From the NCBI RefSeq assembly GCF_016458235.1, contig NZ_JAEMHK010000013.1, positions 106,035-170,034 of the forward strand: a stretch of 64,000 bases of DNA, in the 5' to 3' direction. Position numbers and translations under genes: made by a program. Below are positions 1 through 11,284 of this stretch, in pieces. This DNA is from Geomonas propionica (GTDB lineage Bacteria; Desulfobacterota; Desulfuromonadia; Geobacterales; Geobacteraceae). The notes beneath the pieces are model-generated. The model was not told the origin of the DNA and did no database searches. It saw only the letters and a list, made by a program, of their open reading frames with translations. Position 1 is the first letter of the stretch, and each line of letters opens with the position of its first letter.

Positions 1-147
1 GGAGACCGCCGGGGTGAGGTCAACCCTGTGGAAGACGATGCCGGTGCCGGGCTCAGCCGGACGCAGCGTGATGGTGATCGTCTTGCCGGTGTGCAGGCCG
101 ATGCCGCTGAAGGTTACCTTGTTGCCCAAAGTCTGCTGGAATATCAT
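1..147 (-). CDS. lpxC: UDP-3-O-acyl-N-acetylglucosamine deacetylase, N-terminal part only
   Basis: LpxC is the zinc deacetylase that catalyses the committed step of lipid A synthesis in the cytoplasm. Only the first 49 codons are present; the gene runs off the left edge. The visible part begins MIFQQTLGNKVTFSG and contains the N-terminal family motif GIGLHTG (residues 15-21). The zinc-binding histidines lie outside the window. The start is the ATG at 147, preceded by CAGGAG with about 8 nt spacing. About 190 bp separate it from the next gene upstream, and I see no gene in that gap. The identification rests on the characteristic N-terminus alone. Confidence 0.85.
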   Translation of the reverse strand, partial: MIFQQTLGNKVTFSGIGLHTGKTITITLRPAEPGTGIVFHRVDLTPAVS

Positions 148-339
148 CTGCTTGCTCCTGATAGTCAGTATGCTTACTATCAAGCAAGTAATGCGCCAAA
201 TGGAGCTGTGTGCTTCTTGTTGGAAAAAAGCGCGCTGCTACGCGTGTGTAGACGGTATTGGTCCCAAGAGACGGCCGGGGCGGGGGTGTGGTATTTTTGC
301 CGCTGTGGTGCCAGTGCAACGGTGGGTGTGGCTTTTTTG

Positions 340-2025
340 CTACAGTCGTCCGGAGCGCAGGATGGCGACCATCCACCAGATGCCGACCAGGCCGGCGCAG
401 CTGTAACCGAAAAAAGCGAAGGCGGGGAGGCCCCAGAGCATGGGGCCGCGGTTCCCCTGCATGGCGATGGAGGAGCCGATCAAGAGGGCGGCGATGATCA
501 GGGAGAGGCAGAGCCGGTTGGCGGAGCGGTCCAGTTCCTTGGAGAAGCGGTCCAGGCCGCGGTGCTCCAGGTCGATGCGGAACTTGTTGCGGTTGACCTT
601 GTTCAGGATCTCCCTGATGTCGCGCGGCAGGTTGCGCGCCAGGGTGAGGTACCCCTCGAGCCCCTGCTCGACCTCGTGGAAGAGCCGGCCGGGGGAGCGC
701 TGCTGGCGGAACTCGCGCTCCAGGAAGGGGCGCAGGTGGCCGACCATGTCGAAGTCGGGATCGAGCCTTCTCCCCATCCCCTCTACCACCACCAGCACCT
801 TCACCAGCATGGTCAGGTCCGGGTGCACCTTGATGCGGTGGGTGGAGATCAGGTCGATGAACTCCAGCAGCATGCGCCCCACCTCGATCTCCTTGAGCGG
901 GATCTCGAAGTAGCTGTCCATGAACTCGGCCAGGGACTTCTTCAGGGCCTGCATGTTGACCGTTTCGGCGGCGTCCCCCGCCTCGACGATGACGTAGGCG
1001 AGCCCCTCGATGTCGCGGTTGATGACCGCCACCAGGACGTCGGTCAGGTAGCGCTTCACCGCCGGGTCGAGCCTTCCCACCATGCCGAAGTCGAGCAGGC
1101 AGATCACGTTGTCCTGCAGGATCAGCACGTTGCCGGGATGGGGGTCGCCGTGGAAGAAACCGTGCTCCAGCACCATCTTGAGAAAGACCCGGGCGCCGCG
1201 TTTGGCAATCTCGCGCCGGTCCAGCCCCGCCGCCTCGATGGCGCAGGTGTCGCTCACCTTGATGCCGTCCACGTACTCGGTGGTAAGCACCCCCTTGGCG
1301 GTCGCCTCCCAGTAGACCCTCGGGAAGTAGAGGTTGGCATCCCCCTTGAAATTGTCCCGGATCCTTTCGATGGCATGACCCTCGCGGGTCAGGTCCATCT
1401 CGCGGCGGATGGTGTAGGAGAACTCGCGCACCACCCCGACCGGGTCGTAGATGTCGCTTCGGGCCATGTGGCGCTCCAAAAGGAGCGCCACTCCCATCAG
1501 GATGTCGATGTCGGTCTCCACCGCCTCCACCACGCCGGGGCGGCGCACCTTGACCACCACGTCCTCGCCGGTGATCAGGCGGGCGCGGTGCACCTGGGCG
1601 ATGGAGGCGCCGGCGATCGCCTCCGGGTCCACGCTCAAAAAGCGGTGCTCCAGGGGGACCCCGAGCTCCTGCTCGATCTGCACCCTGATATCCTCGAAGG
1701 GCATGCAGGGGATATTGTCCTGCAGGTGGGCCAGTTCCTGGACGAAGGAGGCCGGGATGATGTCGGCGCGCGTGGATAGGAGCTGCCCCAGCTTGATGAA
1801 GGTGGTGCCGAGTTCCTCCAGTGCAAGGCGCAGCCGCTCCGGCGGCGTCAGGTGCTCCGCCTTGGAGCTTCTGGGCCTGAAGACCCGGCGCGAGAAATCG
1901 ACCACCTGCCCGAGGTTCAGGTACTCCAGCAGGTGGCCGAGGCCGTACCCGCCGAGCACCGTGATGATCTGGCGGTAGCGCCGGATGCTCCTGACGTTGC
2001 GGTTTATGTTGACTATCCTAAGCAC
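340..2025 (-). CDS. ubiB: UbiB/ABC1/ADCK family atypical kinase-like protein
   Basis: A 561-residue protein of the UbiB (AarF/ADCK) family, ATPases that support isoprenoid quinone synthesis or lipid handling at the membrane. Visible family features are the KxGQ motif (KLGQ, residues 78-81), the alanine-rich loop AGASIAQVH (138-146), the lysine strand VVVKVRRPG (156-164), the catalytic HGDPHPGN (292-299) and the metal-binding DFG (312-314). Two hydrophobic segments near 505-522 and 530-555 give the usual C-terminal membrane hairpin. The start overlaps the end of the upstream phasin gene by 13 bp, implying co-transcription and translational coupling. Relatives of this organism use menaquinone, so a role in ubiquinone synthesis should not be assumed; the substrate is unknown. 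Confidence 0.9.
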   Translation of the reverse strand: MLRIVNINRNVRSIRRYRQIITVLGGYGLGHLLEYLNLGQVVDFSRRVFRPRSSKAEHLTPPERLRLALEELGTTFIKLGQLLSTRADIIPASFVQELAHLQDNIPCMPFEDIRVQIEQELGVPLEHRFLSVDPEAIAGASIAQVHRARLITGEDVVVKVRRPGVVEAVETDIDILMGVALLLERHMARSDIYDPVGVVREFSYTIRREMDLTREGHAIERIRDNFKGDANLYFPRVYWEATAKGVLTTEYVDGIKVSDTCAIEAAGLDRREIAKRGARVFLKMVLEHGFFHGDPHPGNVLILQDNVICLLDFGMVGRLDPAVKRYLTDVLVAVINRDIEGLAYVIVEAGDAAETVNMQALKKSLAEFMDSYFEIPLKEIEVGRMLLEFIDLISTHRIKVHPDLTMLVKVLVVVEGMGRRLDPDFDMVGHLRPFLEREFRQQRSPGRLFHEVEQGLEGYLTLARNLPRDIREILNKVNRNKFRIDLEHRGLDRFSKELDRSANRLCLSLIIAALLIGSSIAMQGNRGPMLWGLPAFAFFGYSCAGLVGIWWMVAILRSGRL

Positions 2026-2345
2026 TCATCCTCCGGCTGCGAGACCGTGGTCTCGGCCGCGATAGCCTCCAGCGCCCTGACGCGGCGCTCCAGTCGGTCG
2101 AAATCCTCGCGCGACACCATTCCCATCCGGTCCAGCGCCTTTTTCACCTCGGTCTCGGCCACTTCGGCGGTCTTTTGCTGCCCGGTGCGCGCCATCTCCT
2201 GGATCCGGTCCAGGAACGCCCGCCCTTCCTCCTCGCTGATCTTGTAGCGGGACTTCATCTCCTGGATCAGCTCCTCCCCTTTTTTCTGGGTGAGCGCCGC
2301 CGCGCCGAGTGCCGTGAGCACCGCCTTCTCGAACAGTTCGAACAT
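2013..2345 (-). CDS. Phasin-family small coiled-coil protein
   Basis: A 110-residue protein, nearly all helical, with an N-terminal MFELFEKAVLTALGAAALTQ segment followed by charged heptad-like sequence to the end. This matches the short phasin/polyhydroxyalkanoate granule-associated family common in Geobacter-type bacteria. Such proteins coat storage granules or act as small amphipathic coiled coils. No polyhydroxyalkanoate synthase is in the window, so the granule role is only inferred from the family. The ATG at 2345 has a strong AAGGAGG site, and a sigma70-type promoter lies about 55 bp upstream. It is the first gene of a two-gene unit with the UbiB-family gene. Confidence 0.75.
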   Translation of the reverse strand: MFELFEKAVLTALGAAALTQKKGEELIQEMKSRYKISEEEGRAFLDRIQEMARTGQQKTAEVAETEVKKALDRMGMVSREDFDRLERRVRALEAIAAETTVSQPEDECLG

Positions 2346-2401
2346 GGTATCCCTCCTTCTCCATAGGTAGTGGCACGCCTCTTATTTATAGGCGCTATTT
2401 A

Positions 2402-2429
2402 ATGATACTGGCGAGCCGCCCGTTGTCAA
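2402..2429 (-). promoter_or_regulatory. Sigma70-type promoter for the phasin-ubiB unit
   Basis: On the minus strand, TTGACA (2429-2424) is followed after 16 bp by TATCAT (2407-2402), about 55 bp upstream of the phasin ATG. It points away from the promoter at 2442-2470; only 12 bp separate the two -35 boxes. Confidence 0.6.
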
Positions 2430-2441
2430 ACTCGCACCTCC

Positions 2442-2470
2442 TTGACATCACTATGTTTCTCGCTGATAAT
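2442..2470 (+). promoter_or_regulatory. Sigma70-type promoter for the GspE/PilB-like gene
   Basis: TTGACA (2442-2447), a 17-bp spacer and GATAAT (2465-2470) form a near-consensus promoter. Transcription would start near 2477, which excludes the longer reading frame beginning at 2442 and supports the ATG at 2502. Confidence 0.75.
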
Positions 2471-2501
2471 CGCATACTTGTTCCCATTAGAGGATGACGC
2501 C

Positions 2502-4289
2502 ATGCAGAAAAAGAAGATGCTTACCATCAAGAACGTGGCCCAGATCCTCCAGCACCGGGGACTGATCGACGAGAGGCAGTTCGAGGAGCTCCTGGCCAAG
2601 GGGGAGGCGCAGGCCCACCGGTTGGCGGGGGCGCAGCAGGCGGGGTATTCGCGGCGGCTGCAGCAGACCCCGGAAAAGCCCTCTCCCGCCGAGATCATCG
2701 CCTCGCTGAACCTGGAAATCGCCGGCTCGGGCGGCAAACTCCTCACCGAAGACGCCATCACCGAGGTGCTCGCCGCCGCGGTGGGGCTTCCCTACCTGAA
2801 GATCGACCCGATGAAGCTCGACCTCGAGCTGGTCACCACCCACATCTCCCGTCCCTTCGCCTTGAGGCACCTGATCGTCCCGGTGGAGTTCGCAGACGGG
2901 GTGGTCACCCTGGCCGTCGCCGACCCCTTCAATGACGAGGTGATCGAGGAACTGAGGGCGGTGAAAAGGATGGAGTTTCGCCGGGTGCTCGCCTCGCGCA
3001 ACGACATCCTCAAGATCCTGAGGGAGTTCTTCGGCTTCCGGGCCTCGGTGCAGGCCGCCGAGGGCGAGGTGGCCAATGCGGTGGACCTCGGCAACCTGGA
3101 GCAGTTCGTGCGGCTGAAAAGCGGGCACGAGATCGAGGGGACCGACCGCAACATCATCTCCGCCGTGGACTTCCTGCTGCAGTACGCCTTCGACCAGCGC
3201 GCCAGCGACATCCACATCGAGCCCAAGCGGGAGAAGTCGCTGGTGCGGCTGCGCGTGGACGGGGTGCTGCACAACGTGCATGTGGTCCCCAAACAGCTGC
3301 ATCCCCCCATCGTGTCGCGCATCAAGATGCTCTCCCGTATGGACCTCGCCGAGAAGCGGCGCCCCCAGGACGGCAGGATCAAGACCAGCCATGGAGGGCG
3401 CGAGGTCGAGCTGCGCGTCTCCACCTTGCCGGTCGCCTTCGGGGAGAAGGTGGTGATCAGGATCTTCGACCCCGACGTCCTGATGCAGGAGCTGGACAGC
3501 ATCGGCTTCTACCCGCGCGAGTACCAGCTCTACAGTTCCTTTCTGCGCCGCCCCAACGGCATCATCCTGGTCACCGGCCCCACCGGCAGCGGCAAGACCA
3601 CCACGCTCTACTCGTCGCTTAGGACCCTTTCCTCGCCGGAGGTGAACATCGTCACCGTCGAGGACCCCATCGAGATGGTCATGGAGGAATTCAACCAAGT
3701 CGGGGTGCAGTCCGGCATCGGGGTCACCTTCGACAAGGTGCTCAGGAACGTGCTTCGGCAGGATCCCGACATCATCATGGTGGGCGAGATCCGGGACAAG
3801 GAGACCGCCGAAAACGCGGTGCAGGCAGCCCTCACCGGTCACCTGGTGCTTTCCACGCTGCACACCAATGACGCCCCCTCGTCGGTGACCAGGCTGATCG
3901 ACCTCGGCATTCCTTCCTTTCTCATTTCCTCCACGGTGATCGGCATCATCGCCCAGAGGCTGTTGCGCAGGATCTGTCCCAGCTGCAAGCGGGAGAGCCA
4001 GTTGAGTGCCGAGGAACTGGAGTACCTGGGTTTGAAGCGGCCGGCCCGGGTCTGGTCCGGGGAAGGGTGTTCCGAATGTCGCGGCACCGGTTACAAGGGG
4101 AGGACCGGGATCTTCGAGGTGCTGGACCTGAACGAGGCCATCAAGCCCGTGATCGGCGAGCGGGTCGACCTCTTGGAGTTGCAGAGCGCGGCCCGCAAGG
4201 ACGGCCTGGTCACCCTGCGCGAACAGGCGGTGCGCAAGATGCTGGAAGGGATAACGACCTACGAGGAAGTCGTCGCGGTCACCGGGTGA
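2502..4289 (+). CDS. GspE/PulE/PilB-family secretion or pilus assembly ATPase
   Basis: A 595-residue AAA-type ATPase of the type II secretion/type IV pilus family, which powers pilin or pseudopilin assembly from the cytoplasmic face of the inner membrane. The N-terminal half carries a GspE-N/MshEN-like domain. The ATPase half has Walker A GPTGSGKTT from residue 359, an Asp box and the Walker B region with IIMVGEIRD. A C-terminal tetracysteine zinc site is present (C492xxC495 and C523xxC526). The start is the ATG at 2502, with a GAGG site and a near-consensus promoter just upstream. No pilin, platform or secretin genes are nearby, so whether it serves a pilus or a secretion system cannot be told here. 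It stands alone with msrA downstream. Confidence 0.85.
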   Translation: MQKKKMLTIKNVAQILQHRGLIDERQFEELLAKGEAQAHRLAGAQQAGYSRRLQQTPEKPSPAEIIASLNLEIAGSGGKLLTEDAITEVLAAAVGLPYLKIDPMKLDLELVTTHISRPFALRHLIVPVEFADGVVTLAVADPFNDEVIEELRAVKRMEFRRVLASRNDILKILREFFGFRASVQAAEGEVANAVDLGNLEQFVRLKSGHEIEGTDRNIISAVDFLLQYAFDQRASDIHIEPKREKSLVRLRVDGVLHNVHVVPKQLHPPIVSRIKMLSRMDLAEKRRPQDGRIKTSHGGREVELRVSTLPVAFGEKVVIRIFDPDVLMQELDSIGFYPREYQLYSSFLRRPNGIILVTGPTGSGKTTTLYSSLRTLSSPEVNIVTVEDPIEMVMEEFNQVGVQSGIGVTFDKVLRNVLRQDPDIIMVGEIRDKETAENAVQAALTGHLVLSTLHTNDAPSSVTRLIDLGIPSFLISSTVIGIIAQRLLRRICPSCKRESQLSAEELEYLGLKRPARVWSGEGCSECRGTGYKGRTGIFEVLDLNEAIKPVIGERVDLLELQSAARKDGLVTLREQAVRKMLEGITTYEEVVAVTG

Positions 4290-4340
4290 TGGGGGCGGAC
4301 GTCGGACCAGTCGGGCAGCCGCCGCGCCTAAGGAGGAACC

Positions 4341-4895
4341 ATGGAAAAAAGTGCCGCCGAGTCCCGCACCCAAACCGCCATCTTTGCCGGGGGCTGCTTC
4401 TGGTGCATGGAGCCGGTCTTCGACAAGATGCCCGGGGTGCTCTCGGTGCTGCCCGGGTACACCGGCGGCACCACCCCCAACCCGAGCTACCGTGAGGTCT
4501 GCGAAGGGGAGACCGGGCACGTGGAGGCGGTGCGCATCGTCTTCGACCCGGCGCAGGTGAGCTACCGCGAACTGTTGCGGGTGTTCTGGCGCAACATCGA
4601 CCCCACCACGAAAAACCGGCAGTTTTGTGATTACGGCAGCCAGTACCAGACCGCCATCTTCTATCTGGATGAGGAGCAGAGAAGGGAAGCCGAGGAAACC
4701 CGGGCGGAAGCGGAGCGGGGCAACCGGGTCGGCGCCGCCGTGGTCACCGAGATCCTGCCGGCGTCGGAGTTCTACCCGGCCGAGGAATACCACCGTCAGT
4801 ACTACAAGAAGGAGCCTTACCATTACCAGCGTTACCACGAGGGATGCGGACGCAACTGGAGACTGAAGGAACTGTGGGGGCGGGAAACGGAGTAG
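4341..4895 (+). CDS. msrA: Peptide-methionine (S)-S-oxide reductase
   Basis: MsrA repairs oxidised methionine by reducing the S-epimer of methionine sulfoxide in proteins and free methionine, usually recycled by thioredoxin. The 184-residue product has the catalytic motif GCFWCME, with the active Cys at residue 19. It also carries the family block GYTGG and the C-terminal YHQ/R-type region ending in HEGCGRN, whose Cys may be the resolving residue. The ATG follows a perfect AAGGAGG site. The gene lies 51 bp downstream of the GspE/PilB-like ATPase on the same strand and probably shares its transcript. Length is normal, and there is no fused MsrB domain. Confidence 0.95.
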   Translation: MEKSAAESRTQTAIFAGGCFWCMEPVFDKMPGVLSVLPGYTGGTTPNPSYREVCEGETGHVEAVRIVFDPAQVSYRELLRVFWRNIDPTTKNRQFCDYGSQYQTAIFYLDEEQRREAEETRAEAERGNRVGAAVVTEILPASEFYPAEEYHRQYYKKEPYHYQRYHEGCGRNWRLKELWGRETE

Positions 4896-4916
4896 CCGGA
4901 AGCGGCGTCCCTCCGG

Positions 4917-7052
<2,136 letters not shown>

Positions 7053-7139
7053 GCGTGCTCCCGCCCTTAAAGGGCGTAGGCTGCGGTGGCCGAGGTGTCT
7101 GCTGCAGTTACGTTTCATTGGCGGCGCGAGCCGCCGGTA

Positions 7140-8381
7140 TCACTTTGTGTCCGCCATCGATACCACGACGATTCCCGATTCGGTGACCCGGTACCCTTTG
7201 GCCCGGTCCAGTTCGTGGTCGTAGCCGATCTCGGTGCCGTCCGGGATGACGACATTCTTGTCGATGATGGTGCGCTTGATCTTCACGTGGCGCCCGACCG
7301 TGACGTTTTCGAAGAGGATGGAATCGTCAATCTCGCTGTAGCTGTTCACCTTGCAGCGCGGCCCCAGGATGGTGCGTCGCACGGTGGCCCCGCTGGTGAT
7401 GCACCCGGCGCAGACGTAGGAGTCGATGTTCATGCCGCGGCGCCCTTCCTCGTCGAACACGGTCTTGGCCGGCGGCAGGTTCCCCTGGTTGGTGAGGATG
7501 GGCCACTTGTAGTTGTACAGGTTCAACTGCGGCGAGACGTGGATCAGGTCCATGTTGGCCTCGTAGTAGCTCTCGATGGTCCCCACGTCCTTCCAGTAGC
7601 CTTTCTCCTCCGCCTTCATGCCCGGGATGATGTTGTCGTTGAAGTTGTAGGCGAAGACCTTGTCCCTGTTTTCCAGCATCATCGGGATGACGTGCTTGCC
7701 GAAGTCGAGGTCCTCGTACATCTTCTTCCCTTCCTGCAGCACCTCGATCAGTTTCTTGGTGGAGAAGATGTAGTTCCCCATGGAGGCGAAACAGGTGTCC
7801 CGCCCGGGGATGCTTTCCGGGTGCTTCGGTTTTTCGGCGAAGGCGGTGATCTTGTAGTCGTCGTCCACGGAGAAGACCCCGAAGCGGCTCGCCTCCTGCA
7901 CCGGCACCTCCAGCGCCGCGACGGTCAGGTCGGCGCGGTTTCTACGGTGGTAGTCGATCATCTGGCTCACGTCCATCTTGTAGATGTGGTCGCCGCCGAA
8001 GATGGCCACGTAGTCCGCGTCCGAGGACTCGACGAAACGCAGGTACTGCAGGATGGCGTCCGCCGTGCCCTTGAACCAGTCCTCGTTCTCCGAACTGGTT
8101 TCGGGCGAGATGGCCACGAAGAACTCCCCCAGCCCGGTCCACTTGCCCCAGGATTCCCTGATGTGCTTGTTGAGGGAGTAGGCGCGGTACTGGGTCAGGA
8201 TGTAGACCTTCTTGATCCCGGAGTTGAACAGGTTGCTCAGCACGAAATCGATGATCTTGTATTTGCCGCCGAACATGACGCTCGGCTTGGCCCTTCTGAT
8301 GGTGAGGGGGCTCAGGCGCTCCCCTTTGCCGCCGGCGAGCACCATCGCGATGGTGTTGCCTGCATTACTCATGGCGTACAT
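7140..8381 (-). CDS. glgC: Glucose-1-phosphate adenylyltransferase (ADP-glucose pyrophosphorylase)
   Basis: GlgC makes ADP-glucose from ATP and glucose-1-phosphate, the committed step of bacterial glycogen synthesis. The product has the nucleotidyltransferase signature MVLAGGKGERL (residues 13-23), the substrate region PSVMFGGKYKIIDF and a C-terminal left-handed beta-helix typical of the family. I prefer the ATG at 8381, which has GGAGG 11 nt upstream and AAGGA 4 nt upstream. An in-frame GTG at 8405 and an ATG at 8372 are alternatives. It lies on the minus strand between the hybrid kinase and chaN, with about 50 bp to chaN, so the two may be co-transcribed. No other glycogen genes are in the window. 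Confidence 0.93.
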   Translation of the reverse strand: MYAMSNAGNTIAMVLAGGKGERLSPLTIRRAKPSVMFGGKYKIIDFVLSNLFNSGIKKVYILTQYRAYSLNKHIRESWGKWTGLGEFFVAISPETSSENEDWFKGTADAILQYLRFVESSDADYVAIFGGDHIYKMDVSQMIDYHRRNRADLTVAALEVPVQEASRFGVFSVDDDYKITAFAEKPKHPESIPGRDTCFASMGNYIFSTKKLIEVLQEGKKMYEDLDFGKHVIPMMLENRDKVFAYNFNDNIIPGMKAEEKGYWKDVGTIESYYEANMDLIHVSPQLNLYNYKWPILTNQGNLPPAKTVFDEEGRRGMNIDSYVCAGCITSGATVRRTILGPRCKVNSYSEIDDSILFENVTVGRHVKIKRTIIDKNVVIPDGTEIGYDHELDRAKGYRVTESGIVVVSMADTK

Positions 8382-8430
8382 ACAGTCCTTGTCCTCCGGT
8401 GTCACGGTCGGGATCGCTGCCCGTCCGGTG

Positions 8431-9690
8431 TCAGGGCTTGCCGTGTTTAGGCGCCTCTCCTATTTTGAACTCCACTGCGAGATCCATTACCTCGCCCTTG
8501 CGCTCCAGCTTGAGCGTGGACTTGTCCCCTACGTGCTTCTGTTTTACCCCGTAAACGAGGTCGAGGCTGTCCTTTAACGGCTCGTTGTCCAGGGCCAGCA
8601 GCAGGTCCCCCTTCTGCACCCCGGCCCGGGCGGCGTTGGAGTCCGGGACCACCGTGTTGACCACCAGGCCCCGCCCCTTGGGATCAGGTTCGAACATCAC
8701 CCCCAAGAGCACCCCTTGCTTGGGGAGCCCCTCGTAGGCGTAGTTCACCAGGAAGTCGAAAGGGACGCTCGGGAAGTTCGGGACCTCCACTTCCATCATC
8801 ACCGGTTTTTCCGCGCGCTGCACAGACAGCTCCCGGCCACCGATGGTGACGTAGGAACTGGGGAGACGGCGGAATACCCGGCGCGGGATGCCGAAACCGT
8901 AGCTGACGTGGTTGCCGCCCGCTACCACCAGCAGGTGGCGCTCCTTTCCGTCTGCGCCGGTGAGGTAGCGCACGGCGGAGTCGGCCATGGTTTCGTCCCA
9001 GAGCGTCTGGGCGCGGGTGAAGCCCTCGATCGCCATCTTGCCGTGGCTGTCATGTCCGCTGAACATGCTCTCGGTCTGGGCACGCTGGTACGGGTCGGAG
9101 AAATCCATCTCCGGCAGTTGCGCCTTTTGCTCGGGCGTCAGCTCCTCGAGCGGCTTCATGCGCACCGCCTGCACCAGCGCCTTCTCCGCGTTGAGCGCGA
9201 CCACCGGGATGTGCTTCTCCTTCGCGTAGAGGAGCAGGTCGCGGTAGTAGGCGAAATCCATCTTCCAGCTATCGTACCAGCGCGAGGCCTTCAAGAAGGC
9301 CTTCTCGTCCAGTTCCCCCGCCACCCAGCGGTCCAGGACCGGCTGCTGCGACTTGACGAACATCTCCATCCCCAGCGCCACCTTGCCGGGATGACGCTGC
9401 TCCAGCGCCTTCAGAGTGTCCAGTTCCAGCCGGTGCGCCGCCGGGTTGTCATGAGTTTCGCCGACGTAGACCACGCGCGCGTCGGTCACCGCGTCGAACA
9501 TCTGCTGCGGCGTCACCAGGGTCCCGGTGGGAAGGTGGATGATGTCGCCGATCTCCGCGTTCTTCTGTAGGGGATAGGGGTTTTCCGGGTTGCCGAGCGC
9601 GCGTCTGCCGGCTCCGGGCGTCGAACAGGCGGTCATGGTGAGCAGGGACAGCACAGTGGCATACTGCGCGAGACGAGCGATGGATAGCAT
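8431..9690 (-). CDS. chaN: ChaN-family lipoprotein with C-terminal PDZ domain
   Basis: A 419-residue predicted lipoprotein. The N-terminus has a short signal peptide ending in a lipobox-like MTAC with the modified Cys at 22. The body is a ChaN (DUF399) domain with the conserved GETHDN at residues 77-82. In Campylobacter, ChaN is an iron-regulated haem-binding lipoprotein, which is the basis for suspecting haem binding here. Roughly residues 325-405 form a PDZ domain, recognisable from the block containing GLVVNTVVPDSNAARAGVQ and GDLLLALDNEPL. PDZ domains bind C-terminal peptides, so the protein may act at the membrane with a protein partner. The ATG has AGGAGAGGAA just upstream. Its actual ligand is unproven. 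Confidence 0.85.
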   Translation of the reverse strand: MLSIARLAQYATVLSLLTMTACSTPGAGRRALGNPENPYPLQKNAEIGDIIHLPTGTLVTPQQMFDAVTDARVVYVGETHDNPAAHRLELDTLKALEQRHPGKVALGMEMFVKSQQPVLDRWVAGELDEKAFLKASRWYDSWKMDFAYYRDLLLYAKEKHIPVVALNAEKALVQAVRMKPLEELTPEQKAQLPEMDFSDPYQRAQTESMFSGHDSHGKMAIEGFTRAQTLWDETMADSAVRYLTGADGKERHLLVVAGGNHVSYGFGIPRRVFRRLPSSYVTIGGRELSVQRAEKPVMMEVEVPNFPSVPFDFLVNYAYEGLPKQGVLLGVMFEPDPKGRGLVVNTVVPDSNAARAGVQKGDLLLALDNEPLKDSLDLVYGVKQKHVGDKSTLKLERKGEVMDLAVEFKIGEAPKHGKP

Positions 9691-10122
9691 TTCCTCTCCT
9701 GATTATATGATGTTCCCTCTGGGGATATGGTCATGGGTGCACGGCTCCATCGAGAGGGGAGACTCTCTGGCAACGGCCAAGGAATGATACCTACTCTAAT
9801 GAATTTGTCCAGTCGCCGCTTCTCGTTAGCGCCGCTTTGCGCCAAGGTGGCCGCAGTGGGGCTTCCAGGGCTGAATCAGCTTGATCAATTTGGTGGGAAT
9901 GTATCACAACACCTCATGAAGATAAACTGAAAGTTTTATTATTCTCTAATAAAAGCGTTAGTCGAGGGGGGGTTTCGTGACCTTACTGAACCAGCCGACA
10001 ACGCATTAGCTCATAGTCATGGTTTGGGGCGCTAAACGTATGTTTGACGGCCTTTTTTATGTTGACAATATCACTGTCTCGCAAATAGAATCGCTAATTT
10101 AATACATATCGGAGGTTGTGCA
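9691..10122 (-). other. Non-coding gap between divergent chaN and leuB
   Basis: This 432-bp gap is AT-richer than its surroundings and carries no supportable gene. It must hold the chaN promoter: a TATAAT lies on the minus strand at 9707-9702 without a good -35. It also holds the leuB promoter, listed separately. I see no riboswitch or long hairpin here. Confidence 0.5.
10062..10091 (+). promoter_or_regulatory. Sigma70-type promoter for leuB
   Basis: TTGACA (10062-10067), an 18-bp spacer and TAGAAT (10086-10091), about 30 bp upstream of the leuB ATG, which also has a GGAGG ribosome site at 10111-10115. Confidence 0.7.
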
Positions 10123-11211
10123 ATGGGACAGCTTTTTAAAGTGGCGGTGCTGCCGGGTGACGGCATCGGCCCGGAAGTTATGGCGGAAGCACTGAAAGTT
10201 CTGGATGCGGTCGAGAAAAAGTATGACGTCAAATTCGAACGCACCCACGCCAACGTAGGCGGCGCGGGTATCGATCTGGAGGGGCGCGCCCTTCCCGAAA
10301 CCACGGTTAATATATGCAAGGCTGCCGACGCCATCCTGTTCGGTTCGGTGGGCGGCCCCAAGTGGGAAACCCTCCCCCCGGACGAGCAGCCCGAGCGCGG
10401 CGCCCTGTTGCCGCTTAGGAAGATCTTCGGCCTCTACGCCAACCTCCGTCCCGCCATCATCTTCCCGTCCCTGACCAGCGCCTCATCGCTGAAGGAAGAG
10501 GTGATCGCGGGCGGCTTCGACATCCTGGTGATCCGTGAGTTGACCGGCGGCATCTACTTCTCCCAGCCCAAGGGGATCGAAGGGGCCGGCCGCGACCGCG
10601 TCGGCGTGGACACCATGCGCTACAGCGTCCCCGAGATCGAGCGCATCACGCATGTCGCCTTCCAGGCGGCCAGAAAGCGCGGCAAGAAGGTCTGCTCCAT
10701 CGACAAGGCCAACGTGCTCTCCACCTCGGTGCTCTGGCGCGAGATCGTGATCAACATCGCCAAGGAGTACCCGGACGTCGAGCTGTCCCACATGTATGTG
10801 GACAACGCGGCGATGCAGTTGGTAAAGTGGCCCAAGCAGTTCGACGTCATCCTGTGCGAGAACATGTTCGGTGACATCCTTTCCGACGAGGCGGCCATGC
10901 TGACCGGCTCACTGGGGATGCTGCCTTCGGCCTCGCTGGCCGAGGGGACCTTCGGTATGTACGAGCCCTCCGGCGGCAGCGCCCCGGACATCGCGGGACA
11001 GGGGATCGCCAACCCGATCGCCCAGATCCTCTCCGCGGGCATGATGCTGCGCTACTCCTTCGGCATGATCGAGGCGGCTGACGCCATCGACAACGCCGTC
11101 GCCCGCGTGCTGGACCAGGGCTACCGCACCCGCGACATCTACCAGGAGAAGGCCGGCGAGAAGCTGGTCAACACCAAGGAGATCGGCGACGCCATCATCG
11201 CCGGCCTGTAA
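10123..11211 (+). CDS. leuB: 3-isopropylmalate dehydrogenase
   Basis: LeuB oxidises and decarboxylates 3-isopropylmalate to 2-oxoisocaproate in leucine synthesis, using NAD and a divalent metal. The 362-residue product has the normal length. It shows the family blocks GDGIGPEV near the N-terminus, the substrate-binding region RELTGGIYF, the catalytic lysine block [10 protein letters not shown], and the metal/substrate aspartate region [17 protein letters not shown]. It is led by its own promoter and is followed 73 bp later by an aspartate-semialdehyde dehydrogenase gene, an arrangement that groups leucine and aspartate-family synthesis. No other leu genes are in the window. Confidence 0.96.
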   Translation: MGQLFKVAVLPGDGIGPEVMAEALKVLDAVEKKYDVKFERTHANVGGAGIDLEGRALPETTVNICKAADAILFGSVGGPKWETLPPDEQPERGALLPLRKIFGLYANLRPAIIFPSLTSASSLKEEVIAGGFDILVIRELTGGIYFSQPKGIEGAGRDRVGVDTMRYSVPEIERITHVAFQAARKRGKKVCSIDKANVLSTSVLWREIVINIAKEYPDVELSHMYVDNAAMQLVKWPKQFDVILCENMFGDILSDEAAMLTGSLGMLPSASLAEGTFGMYEPSGGSAPDIAGQGIANPIAQILSAGMMLRYSFGMIEAADAIDNAVARVLDQGYRTRDIYQEKAGEKLVNTKEIGDAIIAGL

Positions 11212-11284
11212 GTTACGACACGATAGAGGCGGGGGCGACCCCGCCCGCACATCCACCACATATATATAGAGAGGAAGGTCGCCT

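Noticed and set aside
28..1779. Long plus-strand open frame opposite the UbiB-family gene
   Set aside because: It is a reverse-strand shadow with repetitive composition; the UbiB motifs on the minus strand are decisive.
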